A DNA stretch of 64,000 nucleotides from Batillaria attramentaria (Eukaryota > Mollusca > Gastropoda > Batillariidae). This document shows positions 54,572 through 64,000 of the stretch, piece after piece. The notes beneath the pieces were generated by a model. It was not told where the DNA came from and did no database searches. It saw nothing but the letters and a program-made list of their open reading frames with translations. Within the stretch, counting starts at the first letter, position 1; each line of letters opens with the position of its first letter. The translations under genes and the position numbers were made by a program. Location of the stretch: contig JACVVK020000032.1 of assembly GCA_018292915.2 (NCBI GenBank), positions 1,514,501-1,578,500 of the forward strand, in the 5' to 3' direction.

Positions 54572-54800
54572 AACAACAAAACAAACAAAAAAACAACAAA
54601 AAACCCCAAAACAAAAACAAACAAAACAAAACCAAAAAACCCAAACAAACAAAACAAATCATAACAAAAAACCCCAAAACAAATCACAACAAATAAACCA
54701 AAACCAAACAACAACAATAAAAACAAACAAACAAACAAACAAACAAAAAACCCAACCAAAAAGCCAAAACAAATAATAAAAGCAAACCAAAACAAAAACA
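54572..54800. repeat. T-poor A/C-rich low-complexity tract
   Basis: About 230 bp of irregular CAAA, CCAAAA and (AAAC)n sequence, the same compositional type as at 42.45 kb. A further A-rich stretch follows at 55162-55310. Confidence 0.85.
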
Positions 54801-55479
54801 ACGGTGTGATCAGTCGATACAAATCATAAAATTTGTCAGACGCTACGACTCTGGAGGGGTTGACAGCTGTTCATGCCCGCAGTAGAGCAGGGGAGGCAAC
54901 CAACTTCATCACTTGACGCCGCGGCCGTTGGCTACAGTAGCGAGGTGCGCAGACATGTGCACTGCCCAGTCTAACATGGAAGAGTTGGGTTTTTTTTGTT
55001 TTTTTCTTTCCTCTGTCCACTTATATGTACCTGATGTACCTTTGATGTACGCCTCTCTGTTAACTGCTAGAAACATATGTCCATGATAAAAATTAGAAAA
55101 CAAAGAGAGAAATATTGTCATGAATAAAAAAAGGAACAAAGGGAAGATGATGACTGAAGGACCCCCCCCCCCCCAAAAAAAACAAAAACAAAAAAAAAAA
55201 AAACACAATATAAACAACAAAAAGCCCCAATAACAAAAAAAGCAACCTTCCAAAACGGTCCAATTTGGACCCTCTTACCGATTCCCTAAAAAAAACAAAA
55301 CAAAAAAAAGAGAGAGGGCGCGTGTGTCTGTGCAGGAGGAGTCCATTGTCTTTGTTTTGGGTTTGTGGTAACAATATTTGATACCAACTGTGATTAGTCC
55401 ACATTTACATCTCAACACTGTAAATACATTTAAGTTGTTGCGTAAGTTTCAGTTATCTGCTCATGAAAAACAGAAATGT

Positions 55480-56747
55480 CTGATCCAGAAAATATTTTTC
55501 TTTATTTGCTGTAGACATGAAAAGCCATTCTTGTCAGCACAGGGAAACAAATAGTATATGACAGTTTCTGAGAAAAATAGATAAAATGGAAGAACGTGAT
55601 ATGATCAGAATACTGGAACAATTCAATACACCACAGTTAAAATGACAGATTTGATGGTCCCCTTAAAAGTGTATGTGTATACAATTATAGTTGTAGCAAA
55701 AATAGCATTGGTCCACAGTGCACAGGTACGTGTATGATACATATTTCTATAAAATAAAAAATAAAAATGATCAAGTTTGCTAGAAATAATGCAGTTGGAA
55801 TGGAAAACAAAAGCAAACAGAAACTAATGCATAATAAACCACATTCAAAAGCATTAAAAAAATAGTGGTAAGCACACACTGACAATTCAGTTTTATCCAT
55901 TTTTTTCAGTTAAATCATAAAACAAAATACTCTTTCCTGTGACAAAAAATTCAAAGAATTACTTTTACTTTTTCCAGCCTACCATCCACTGGCATAGACA
56001 GGGGATTTGGTCTAGTAGTTAAGGCATCCGACTTCGGATCCTGAGCTGCGTGGTTTGAGTCCCCGGTGGGCAGAAATATGGTGGGATTTTTCCTTACCAT
56101 ATCGAGTCAAATCCATGTGCAGACTCGTTTACGGTGCCTGTCTCGCCTTCGTGTACACACGCACGCACATACATCAAGTGTGCACGCTAAAACTCCCACG
56201 TTCATCTTTCGAAGAAGAGTAGGCTGTGGCCGGTGGCGTGGACAACAGAAATACTGTCGCACGCACCAGAGTGAATAGCAGGGTGGAGGTTTGCACATAA
56301 AGTAGCGCTTAGCGGCAGCAGGCTTTCACTGCTTTGTCCTCCAGCCCTGCGGCGCCATGAGCATTTCAGTAGAGATGGATATGTGCGCCGAGGAGAAGTC
56401 TACCATACCATACCATACCATACCATACCATACCATACCATACCATACCATACCATACCATACCATAGTTGCATGCATGCATACTGATGATTATTTTAGT
56501 AAGAATAGAAATCGTCTGTGTCCCTACCAAAGTTAATTGTGATGTGCAATGATTGGTAATATAGCACATGAGGTTTGGAAAGGGCACAATAAATTGTTTT
56601 CAATACATGTACCACACAGACTACAGAAAACTGGGGTGTAGGTATACATTATCGGCTTGAACTACTTCTCATTTGCGAAAGGTAAAATTATATTAAGCAA
56701 ACATCACACAATGCTAAAAGCAGTAATTGGCATTGAAAAAAAAAACC

Positions 56748-56778
<31 letters not shown>

Positions 56779-57740
56779 GGTAACTGAACCGAACACACAT
56801 TCATTCCCCACCAAACTCCCTCTGTGCTAACTAGCAACATGCCTTGGTCAGATGCAAATTCTTCCTCCTTGAATCTAGGCTGCACAGATATACACTCATA
56901 CAATATTCATAGGCAATGAAACGAGGGAGAAAACTGGCATGTCCTGCATGCAAAATGTTATATATTGTAAGTTTTCCCTGGATAAAGTACCATTCATGAT
57001 CTGTAAAAATCTTGTACAACTGTACCACTCACAAATCAGTTGGTATGAACTTTTGCAGTCATAATATGGGAATTATATCATAGGATGGAAGGTGACGGTA
57101 TAAATCTACATCTCGTGATCTGCATTGCACTCTGGTTGAACCATAGTTTGTATGAAATCTAAAAAAAAAAGCAAGCGGCAGGAATCGAATACATGCATGT
57201 ACATCTTCAAAAATCAATGTCAACACCAACTAAAACATTACATGTTTGTTTTGCTTCACACGCACGCACACATGCATGCACACGCACGCATGCACACACA
57301 TAATGACCCTGTAAATTCTTCGCTTGTGACCCTCTGATGTGTTGGACGTAAATTGGCGTATATATACAACATTAATTTTCCTTCAGAATGACACTAGCAG
57401 ATTCACAAGTTGTAAGGAACTCAGAATACAAAGTGCATAGATATACTATTCTGTGGTAGATGCATGCATGTACTCCAATAATAAACTTGCGTATCACACA
57501 ATATCACATATTTGATCAAGTATAGTGTATTTAAAATTTAAAAAAAAATACCAAAGTTGAACAGATCTGTGACATCCAATATGGGCTTCATGATACAAGC
57601 TAGTATTTATCAACAGACATAAGAAATCTTTTCTGTCTCTTTCACACTAACTATCATTTCACTGGAATCATTTAAAAAAAAAAATTAAATGGACATCCAG
57701 TTGGTTAAAAAGGAAAAAAGAAAACTCTCTTTGAAAGATG
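55480..57740 (-). other. Possible long 3' UTR of the coiled-coil gene
   Basis: This AT-rich, microsatellite-poor stretch follows the stop codon at 57741. AATAAA on the minus strand at 55506-55501 would place a cleavage site near 55480. A SINE (55995-56466) lies inside. This is inference from composition and signal position; no transcript evidence. Confidence 0.35.
55995..56466 (+). mobile_element. SINE family C, full copy with (CATAC)n tail
   Basis: The head GGTCTAGTAGTTAAGGCATC and CGACTTCGGATC resembles tRNA-Arg(UCG), with box B GTTTGAGTCCC. It continues through ATGGTGGGATTTTTCCTTAC and TTCATCTTTCGAAGAAGAGT, ending in about 13 CATAC/TACCA units (56400-56466). The perfect tail suggests a younger copy than the one at 43.6 kb. 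Confidence 0.92.
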
Positions 57741-57881
57741 TCAAACATCCGTCTCTTTTCTATTGACATTTCGTTGCCGTGGTGACTGATATGACCTTGA
57801 TCTGGAGCTTGATGGCCTTGACCCTCTTGTCCTCTGCTCCATCAGCTGTTGCTGCAAGCGTTGGATTTCTTCATCTCGTCT
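57741..57881 (-). CDS. Unidentified coiled-coil protein, last exon with stop codon
   Basis: Acceptor CTTTTTCAG precedes 57881. 46 codons and a TGA at 57743-57741. A heptad-like helix (RRDEEIQRLQQQLMEQ) is followed by a Ser/Arg-rich basic tail (SRPSSSRSRSYQSPRQ). It joins in phase to the exon at 58508. The protein is not recognised. Confidence 0.8.
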   Translation of the reverse strand, partial: RRDEEIQRLQQQLMEQRTRGSRPSSSRSRSYQSPRQRNVNRKETDV

Positions 57882-58433
57882 CTGAAAAAGGACATTTTAT
57901 TCCTCTGAATCACGCGAGCTATGTAAATACAAACAGCTAACAGTGGGAGTTGTGACTGAACTATAATTATCAGAGAAGATACAGCAGACACAAAAAAGAA
58001 ATGAAACCTTTTGAACATCAAGGTAAAGAAATGCACATATTCCAGTACATGTAAGGCAGTAACACCACAGGGTAGGGTTCCCACTACTGAAGTGATTGCA
58101 AGATATGCATAGAATTAATCTTTATCCTTTTCCCATTAAAAAAAAAAAAAAAGTGAATGGGTCAGCTGCAGTACATGCAAAACTTGACTCCAGCGAGACC
58201 TGAAATTATACATTACCAGAATAATAATCTTTCCTCTACTTAAAAAAAAACACCCAAAAATCACCCCCCCCCCCCTCATAAACACAAACAAAACAAAACA
58301 AAACAAACCCAATCAACCAACCAGATGCTCTAAAGACCACTAAACAGAACAAAGATCACACTTTATCACAATGAAATGTACACTCAGACAAAATTCCACA
58401 TTCACATTAGCATCAACCACCATGAAATTTTAC

Positions 58434-58508
58434 CTGTAAGTCATCTTGGAGACTCTGTAAACTTGTTCCCAGTTCCTGGCGCACATCTGACATCAAAGAA
58501 CGCCGTAA
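58434..58508 (-). CDS. Unidentified coiled-coil protein, penultimate exon
   Basis: 75 bases, phase 0 at both ends, acceptor TGTTCACAG and donor CAG|GTAAAA. It encodes LRRSLMSDVRQELGTSLQSL and QDDLQ, an amphipathic helix continuing into the last exon. Confidence 0.8.
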
Positions 58509-58894
58509 CTGTGAACAAACATTGGGAGAAACATTCAGTTCAGTGATCAAATCATTCAACAAGCTACAAAAGCCAGAGCATTTAATCCCCCATCACACAC
58601 AAACAAACTTCTCTGGGCCAGACTTAGCTGACAGTGTAAGCTCATTAACACACAGCACACTGTGGATGTAAGAAAGACTAAAACGTGATGCTTACTTTCC
58701 AAAAACAACCAAAGCATTTTAATGCTGCACTGTAACCTGACAAGATGGTCACCTGTATGAGCTGGCTACCTGGCTAAGGAGTCCCCTGGCCTAAGTGGTC
58801 ATCTCAGCGTATTCCCAACCGAATTCATGTCCGATCAGGTCCGCACTCTTCGTGAGAGACACAACACGGTCGAAAAAACAATACATCAACAAAC

Positions 58895-59152
58895 CTGCTC
58901 AAAAGTCCTGTCTGGGTAGGCAGGGCTCATCGGAAGGTGCGAGAAGGAGGAAGAGTAATGGCCCCTGACCGCTGGAGAACGAGGAAGCTCGCCCCAGCTG
59001 CTGGATGAATAGCGAGGAGAGTAGACAGGGTATGGGTAAGCACGCCCCTCCCCCACCCATCTCTCCCCTTCTTCCTCCTCCTCCTCCTCCCTCTCCTCCT
59101 GTGAGCATGAGATCTGGCTCTGGAACATCTGCTCCTTCAGTATGTCAATCAT
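58895..59152 (-). CDS. Unidentified coiled-coil protein, third-last exon
   Basis: 258 bases, phase 0, acceptor TGTTTCAG directly before ATGATTGAC and donor CAG|GTTTGT. The peptide has a short helix (MIDILKEQMFQSQ), a run of Glu, and a Tyr/Ser/Pro-rich segment (YPVYSPRYSSSSW, then FSHLPMSPAYPDRT) that looks disordered and phosphorylatable. The Met may be internal. Upstream exons were not found in the remaining 4.8 kb and may lie outside the window. Confidence 0.75.
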
Positions 59153-59392
59153 CTGAAACACAGACACACTGCAATGTAAGTTTTTGCGAAACAGAAGTTC
59201 TTCTAAACCCTGCAAAAACCACAACATACATTATATATGCCACTGAGCAGTGTTCCTTACAGCGGTCAAAACTGAGGGTCACTTTGTCCCTCTCTTTCAA
59301 CTTCAGAGGGTCATGTAAAATCAATCATCGAAGTACAGCCTGAAAATGTCAGTGTCTGATTCTGAAATCTGTGCATAAACGACCCACGTATG

Positions 59393-59424
<32 letters not shown>

Positions 59425-59802
59425 ATTGTATTGGCGCTTTTCCCAATTTCATGAATCGGCTCAAAGCGCCGCGAACTGAACCCAACACGCATGCTCACAT
59501 GAATCATACGCATCCTCTCACACCCTGGACATAAACACATTACAATCACGTGGTGCGAAGGGTCAGCTCAGCTATTTAAATTTCGGAATTTAGAATTGCG
59601 TTTATTTTTCAAATTTGGTGGGCTGAACATTTCCAGAGCAGAGGGGGAGGAAGTCGGAGTACCCGGAGAGAACCCCCGACGATCGGCCCGAGTGAACGGT
59701 GCCACATACGAGAAGGAAAAATTCTTTGCCCCGAGTGGGACTCGAACCGCCGACCTCTCGCATTGGGGACAAGTCTCTTTACTACTAGACCACCGCGTAA
59801 CG
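59393..59802 (-). mobile_element. SINE family B, full copy, ~410 bp
   Basis: (AAT)n tail at the left and a tRNA-like head at the right. Read on the minus strand, the head gives GCGGTGGTCTAGTAGTAAAG (box A TGGTCTAGTAG) and box B GGTTCGAGTCCC. The body matches copies at 1.3, 11.8 and 25.8 kb. Confidence 0.92.
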
Positions 59803-59809
59803 AGGAACC

Positions 59810-61000
59810 CTGCGCAGTGCGTGTGCTAGGTTGTAGTGACTTCTGTTGTGACGAAAAAGTGTGATTTTCGTGATTTTTGTATTAAACAGGGCAAGGCGCA
59901 TGCCAGGTGGGGGGAAGGGGGGGGGGGTGGTTGTGGAGGGGGAGGCGGCAGCAAGAAGAGGCAAGCTGCCAGTGAAGCTAGGACTTCTTGCGTGCAACAG
60001 AGGCAAAGGTGATGTGAGTGGATTTTGGTGAAGTGGCTTTCTGGCCTAAACAGAAAGTAGACCAGCATTACTCCAGTGAGGCCTGAGCGGGAAGGAGACA
60101 TCCAATTTTTGTAAACTCCTGTCAGGTGCGTGCCCATGAATGGTCTGTGCATGGTAATGTTTGTTTCTAGATTGAAGCATATTTAGGGGTGACTATGATT
60201 CCTGAGGCTAACAGGGAATGTACAGGCATTCTGAGGCCTTGTGAATGTGTCGTCTTTGACCTGCAATACATGGGGAAACAAAGTTAAGTGAAAAGAAGTG
60301 CACACCATTCTGCAAATGTTATTGCTTGTGAGCAGCAGTTGGCTAACTCTATTCTGTCAATGACATTCACGTGTCATAGTTAATGTTACTACCTGTTATT
60401 CACCATGTCAACTGTTTATTTATCAGGGGTTTTACGTGAGGTCTTAGTATTTTCAAGAATTGACAGTTCCTTAGAGACGGCAATACCCGGAAGTTTAAGT
60501 TTAATGAAAAAAATAAAGGGGGGGGGGGGGGTGAGTTTTTCGGGCTTTCAGCCACGCAAGCACCAAAGACAAATTTGCGGCTAAGTGTGCCTGCACTACG
60601 TTAAAAACAAGATGGCCACCAGCCCAATATGTTGTTTCCATTCAATGACCTGCTGTAGTCACAGTCGTAGTCGTTGTGTCATGTATGCAGCCCGCGCGCA
60701 CACGCCGGAACGCAAGCTCTCTGACATCAAGCATGCTGACATAAAGAAAGTACTGAAAACCCTTATCGTGCCTCTATGCACTTGCAAAAACCCAAACACA
60801 TGAGGTCGTGTGAGCTCGCCTAGCTGGTTGACGTCACAACTTGTTGGCGTATGCGAGGTTCTACATGGGTGAATGAATTCTTGTAATAAAGTCGTTCCCC
60901 TTTGACAGAGTTACTTCCCGCAGACCTGACTGACAGACGATTGCTTACTGGTATCGGAGAAGAGACCCTCTCTCTCTCTCTCTCGCCTTAGACGCGCGCT
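59810..61000. other. No supported gene
   Basis: Poly-G/C-rich patches at 59910-59945 and 60517, and a CT tract near 60968. Short frames lack support. Confidence 0.4.
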
Positions 61001-61797
61001 TGCGCGCGCACGCACGCACCCCCCCTCCCCCTACACACACACACACACACACACACATTATGCAAAGACCTTGGAATCAGAAAGACGCGTCACTCCTGCC
61101 CTCGTAAGAGTAGACTCCAGAGTGCAGTCCCTTTTCGGCGGGGCGTGAAAATGTGACTGCTTACACCCAGCGCCATTTTTAAAAATGGCGAATTTTTTTT
61201 TAGAAAAGCAGAGACTTGTGTGTCATATGATTCGATTTGAAACGAAGTCTTGAATATCCGACCACTTTTCGTTTGGGCAAAATCTTTGCCAGCGGACAAT
61301 TATTGTTGCGCTTTGATGGCACTGTTTACGTGGTAGACTGATCCAACAGGATGTGAGTAAACGGCAAGGGGGTTGCACTCTGACAGGCAAGGGTGTTGCA
61401 CTCTACAGGCAAGTATTATTGCACGGTGCAGACGATCACGTACCTGCCTTGTGGTGGAATAAGAGACGATTACAAAAGCATACACACCCGTGCTCTAGGA
61501 CTGAATGTAATAATAGATCTGTCCATTCAGACAGAGACAGGTTATGTATGTCTCTGATTCAGAAACACGCCTACTTTCACTCTGAAGACAGCCTGCTAAT
61601 CACTTGCGCCACTGAGGATCCCTCTGGGTTCAAAGCTGGTCAAAGATGACATAGTGCGCGACCTTGTGTTTGAGAGCACCGAGACAATTTAGGCCCGTCA
61701 CGGTAGCGCAGTGAGCGCCATTTCCCCACTGTGCACAGAGGTACTTTCCACTGAAAGACTCTGTGCTCCAGAGAGTGTCGTAAGAGAGACATATAGC

Positions 61798-62178
61798 GGG
61801 ACAACGCGAAGAGTTGTCTGCCCGCATTAGCGCGCATCCTAGATCTGGCCCCTATAGTGACAGCATGGCGGAAAGTGGAAAGCGATCACAAAAGCATGCA
61901 ATTGTGTTCTGCGCCGAATTGTTCAAATAACAGACAAATATAAACGGGGAAATACTTCTTTTGGTATTCCTGTTGAAAAACAAACATTTTTTTTTCGCTT
62001 TCTTGTCCAAAAAAAGAAAAAGAAAAAAAAAAAGACCTCAAGTGGTACGTGTGCATGCAGTGTAAACTAACAGTAAACACACGCGGCTGACGCAGATACA
62101 GCGTAATTTTTTTCCCTGACAACTTTACAAATCACGGTGACTTAAATTGTGCTAGCGTCTACCTGCATCTAAATTCAG

Positions 62179-62223
<45 letters not shown>

Positions 62224-62690
62224 AACAAAATCATCCGGCTGAACTTCGTTCTAACCATTGTAAAACCATATCACAACATAGAATCTGCTGGATCGTCGGT
62301 CGCAGATATGATTAATGCTGAGTTAGCAGGAAGTATTCAGCGGATGCGTCCATCTTTGGATCTCTCGCACATTCGATCTTTCTGTGTTCCGTACTAGTTT
62401 TACTTGAACACATCGAACGAAATGCACTGCGTAGCCTACGTACAGCAGTGAAAGCCAAACTAGATCTTTCTTTCGTCCTCCGGAACTTTGAGAGTACTTA
62501 TGTTTTCCATAGGCCTAAAACACATGCGAAATATATGGGGGGAGACCACCTGGCAGTCGCTGACATCTTCGTTTTTGTTTATTTTCTTATTAAAATGTTT
62601 TACGGCGGCTAGTGTAGGGTTGGGTCAAACAACTGCGTAGATCTGCGGGATGCGCGCTAATGCGCGCAGACAACTCTTACGCGTTGTCCC
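61798..62690. repeat. Pair of diverging ~50-bp inverted repeats about 0.8 kb apart
   Basis: The right copy (62639-62690) reads AGATCTGCGGGATGCGCGCT, AATGCGCGCAGACAACTC, TTACGCGTTGTCCC. The left copy (61798-61846) is its complement with three missing and two changed bases. A (CA)n tract lies between them at 62180-62220. Confidence 0.85.
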
Positions 62691-62889
62691 TCAAAGGGAG
62701 GTAAGTGAACTATCTTTATGTTTCCAAGATCTTTGCATTATGCTTCTGAGTGTGAGTCAGTGGCAAAAACGAAACCCACTGAAATTCCCGCTTTCCACAT
62801 GTCAAGTTGTAGAGACTCTTGCGAAAAGATACTGCATTTCGATGCAAAATAATTTCTAGACCATCCCAGAACATGCTGGTGCAGTAACG

Positions 62890-63195
62890 TCAGTAGATTA
62901 CGTCACCTTGGAGAGATTTCGAGCCTTCCAGTAAGTTGAGGAATGTTCTAGATCTGACGTAAGCAGCCCCCCTGCACAGCGTTCTGGATTCTTCTTCTTT
63001 CATGAATTTGTTCTCCGCGCATATTCTGTTCATAAAGTATTGGAGTTGTAGTCTGTTGTATCCCGTATCATCTCTGCGAGTGCACGATGATGGCGACATA
63101 GCATAAGTAAAATACAACACCACGTCTCCAAACAGAGGAATTCCGAAAGAAAGTGGCGAGACACCCCCAAGAAAAAACAGCATCACGTCAATCAA
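62890..63195 (-). other. 101-codon frame of unknown identity
   Basis: The frame is non-repetitive and has ordinary amino-acid composition: a hydrophobic N-terminal stretch (IDVMLFFLGGVSPLSFGI), then YNRLQLQYFMNRICAENKFM. No splice or family support. It could be a small gene, an exon or a transposon remnant. Confidence 0.25.
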
Positions 63196-63423
63196 ACATG
63201 ACGCACTTACTTTACGTCAGTGCGCGTGCGTCTCTTCTTCGATGTTTGTGAGGCGTGTGGCTTGCAGAGGAAATGTGCTGTGAGTACAAATTTTCGAGTC
63301 AACTGACGATAACGGCTGCAGTGAATTTTTCTAATTTTTTTGTATATTTTTTATGGCACCCCAGGCTCATTATCTATGTATAGTAGGAGCGATTTTGAGA
63401 TCTAAAGTGTGTTCACCAGCACT

Positions 63424-64000
63424 TTCATCAGGTACGGCTTACGCCAAAAGTATAAAAGCGACAACCTCCAAACTTCACTTAGTTGAGAGTCCGTATTCAT
63501 GCTATCTATGTCCAAAAAATGGAGTGGTTTAGGTAAATATTACGCCTTTAAACGCCAGAAAGCCACTTATTCTGAAAAGGGCGATAACTCGCAAATCATG
63601 TGTGCAATCGTACCTGGATCGGGCCTTCTATTCAACAATCTTGATTCATTTAGAAACCCCAAATTTGAAATCGATCGGTTCAGTATTTTCGGAGAAATAG
63701 GCATCTGAACTGGGTTCACATGCAATGTCAACTCAGGCTCGGTTTACATGAAAACTATAAGAGCGACCATTTTCTAGTAGTGAGTCAATTCAGAGTCCGT
63801 ATTCAAGCTATCTACTGCCAAAAAATTGAGTGATTTAAATAAATATTACGCCTGTACACGAAAGACAACCAACTTGTCTCAAAAGGGCGATAACTCCCAA
63901 ATCACTTAAGCAATCATCACACGCTTGAATCGTCTAATGTAACATTTTGATAAATTTGGATACCCAAAATTTGAAGCCATTCGGTTGAGTATTTTCGAAG
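63424..64000. repeat. Diverged ~306-bp satellite-like tandem repeat, continuing past the window
   Basis: GAGTCCGTATTCATGCTATC at 63487 and GAGTCCGTATTCAAGCTATC at 63793 mark two units. Both units continue with AATATTACGCCT, AAAAGGGCGATAACTC and GAGTATTTTCG-like blocks. Confidence 0.88.

Overview
The window looks like nuclear DNA of a marine gastropod mollusc, probably a caenogastropod. That placement is inference: it rests on sparse, intron-rich genes, very long (GT/CA)n and (CT/GA)n arrays, and several tRNA-derived SINE families of a kind common in such genomes. There is no bacterial-type gene density and no operon, rRNA, CRISPR array or authentic stand-alone tRNA gene.

Two protein-coding genes can be supported, both on the minus strand. 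Gene 1 spans the left end to about 30.7 kb. Seventeen coding exons with consistent splice phases encode about 1,070 residues: a short N-terminus, a plakin domain (spectrin-repeat helices around a split SH3-like insert), a charged linker, and then about a dozen plakin repeats that run off the left edge. No actin-binding CH domains were found upstream, so the gene reads as an ABD-less plakin, or as an ABD-less promoter isoform of a spectraplakin. Its first intron is about 21.8 kb and its other introns are short. Gene 2 is the 3' end of an unidentified coiled-coil protein (three exons, 57.74-59.15 kb), with a possible long 3' UTR reaching to about 55.5 kb.

Nearly everything else is repeat-derived. 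8.7-30.5 kb is gene 1 intron 1, holding a five-copy ~135-bp tandem array with lengthening poly-C runs, a seven-copy ~120-bp array, SINEs, a hAT-like terminal-inverted-repeat element inside a GT microsatellite, and many GT arrays. 30.8-55.5 kb is intergenic. It holds tRNA-derived SINEs (at least three families, two with heads resembling tRNA-Arg), a piggyBac-like MITE flanked by TTAA, a 5'-truncated non-LTR retrotransposon with a 780-codon reverse-transcriptase frame, foldback palindromes, and T-poor A/C-rich tracts. 59.2-64 kb holds a full SINE, a pair of diverging ~50-bp inverted repeats, an unexplained 101-codon frame, and the start of a ~306-bp satellite-like tandem repeat.

The strongest biological lead is the ABD-less plakin gene. 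The strongest structural leads are the graded poly-C array, the paired occupied and empty SINE sites at 34 and 36 kb, and the association of LINE tails and transposon insertions with microsatellites. All calls come from reading the sequence; no alignments or searches were run.
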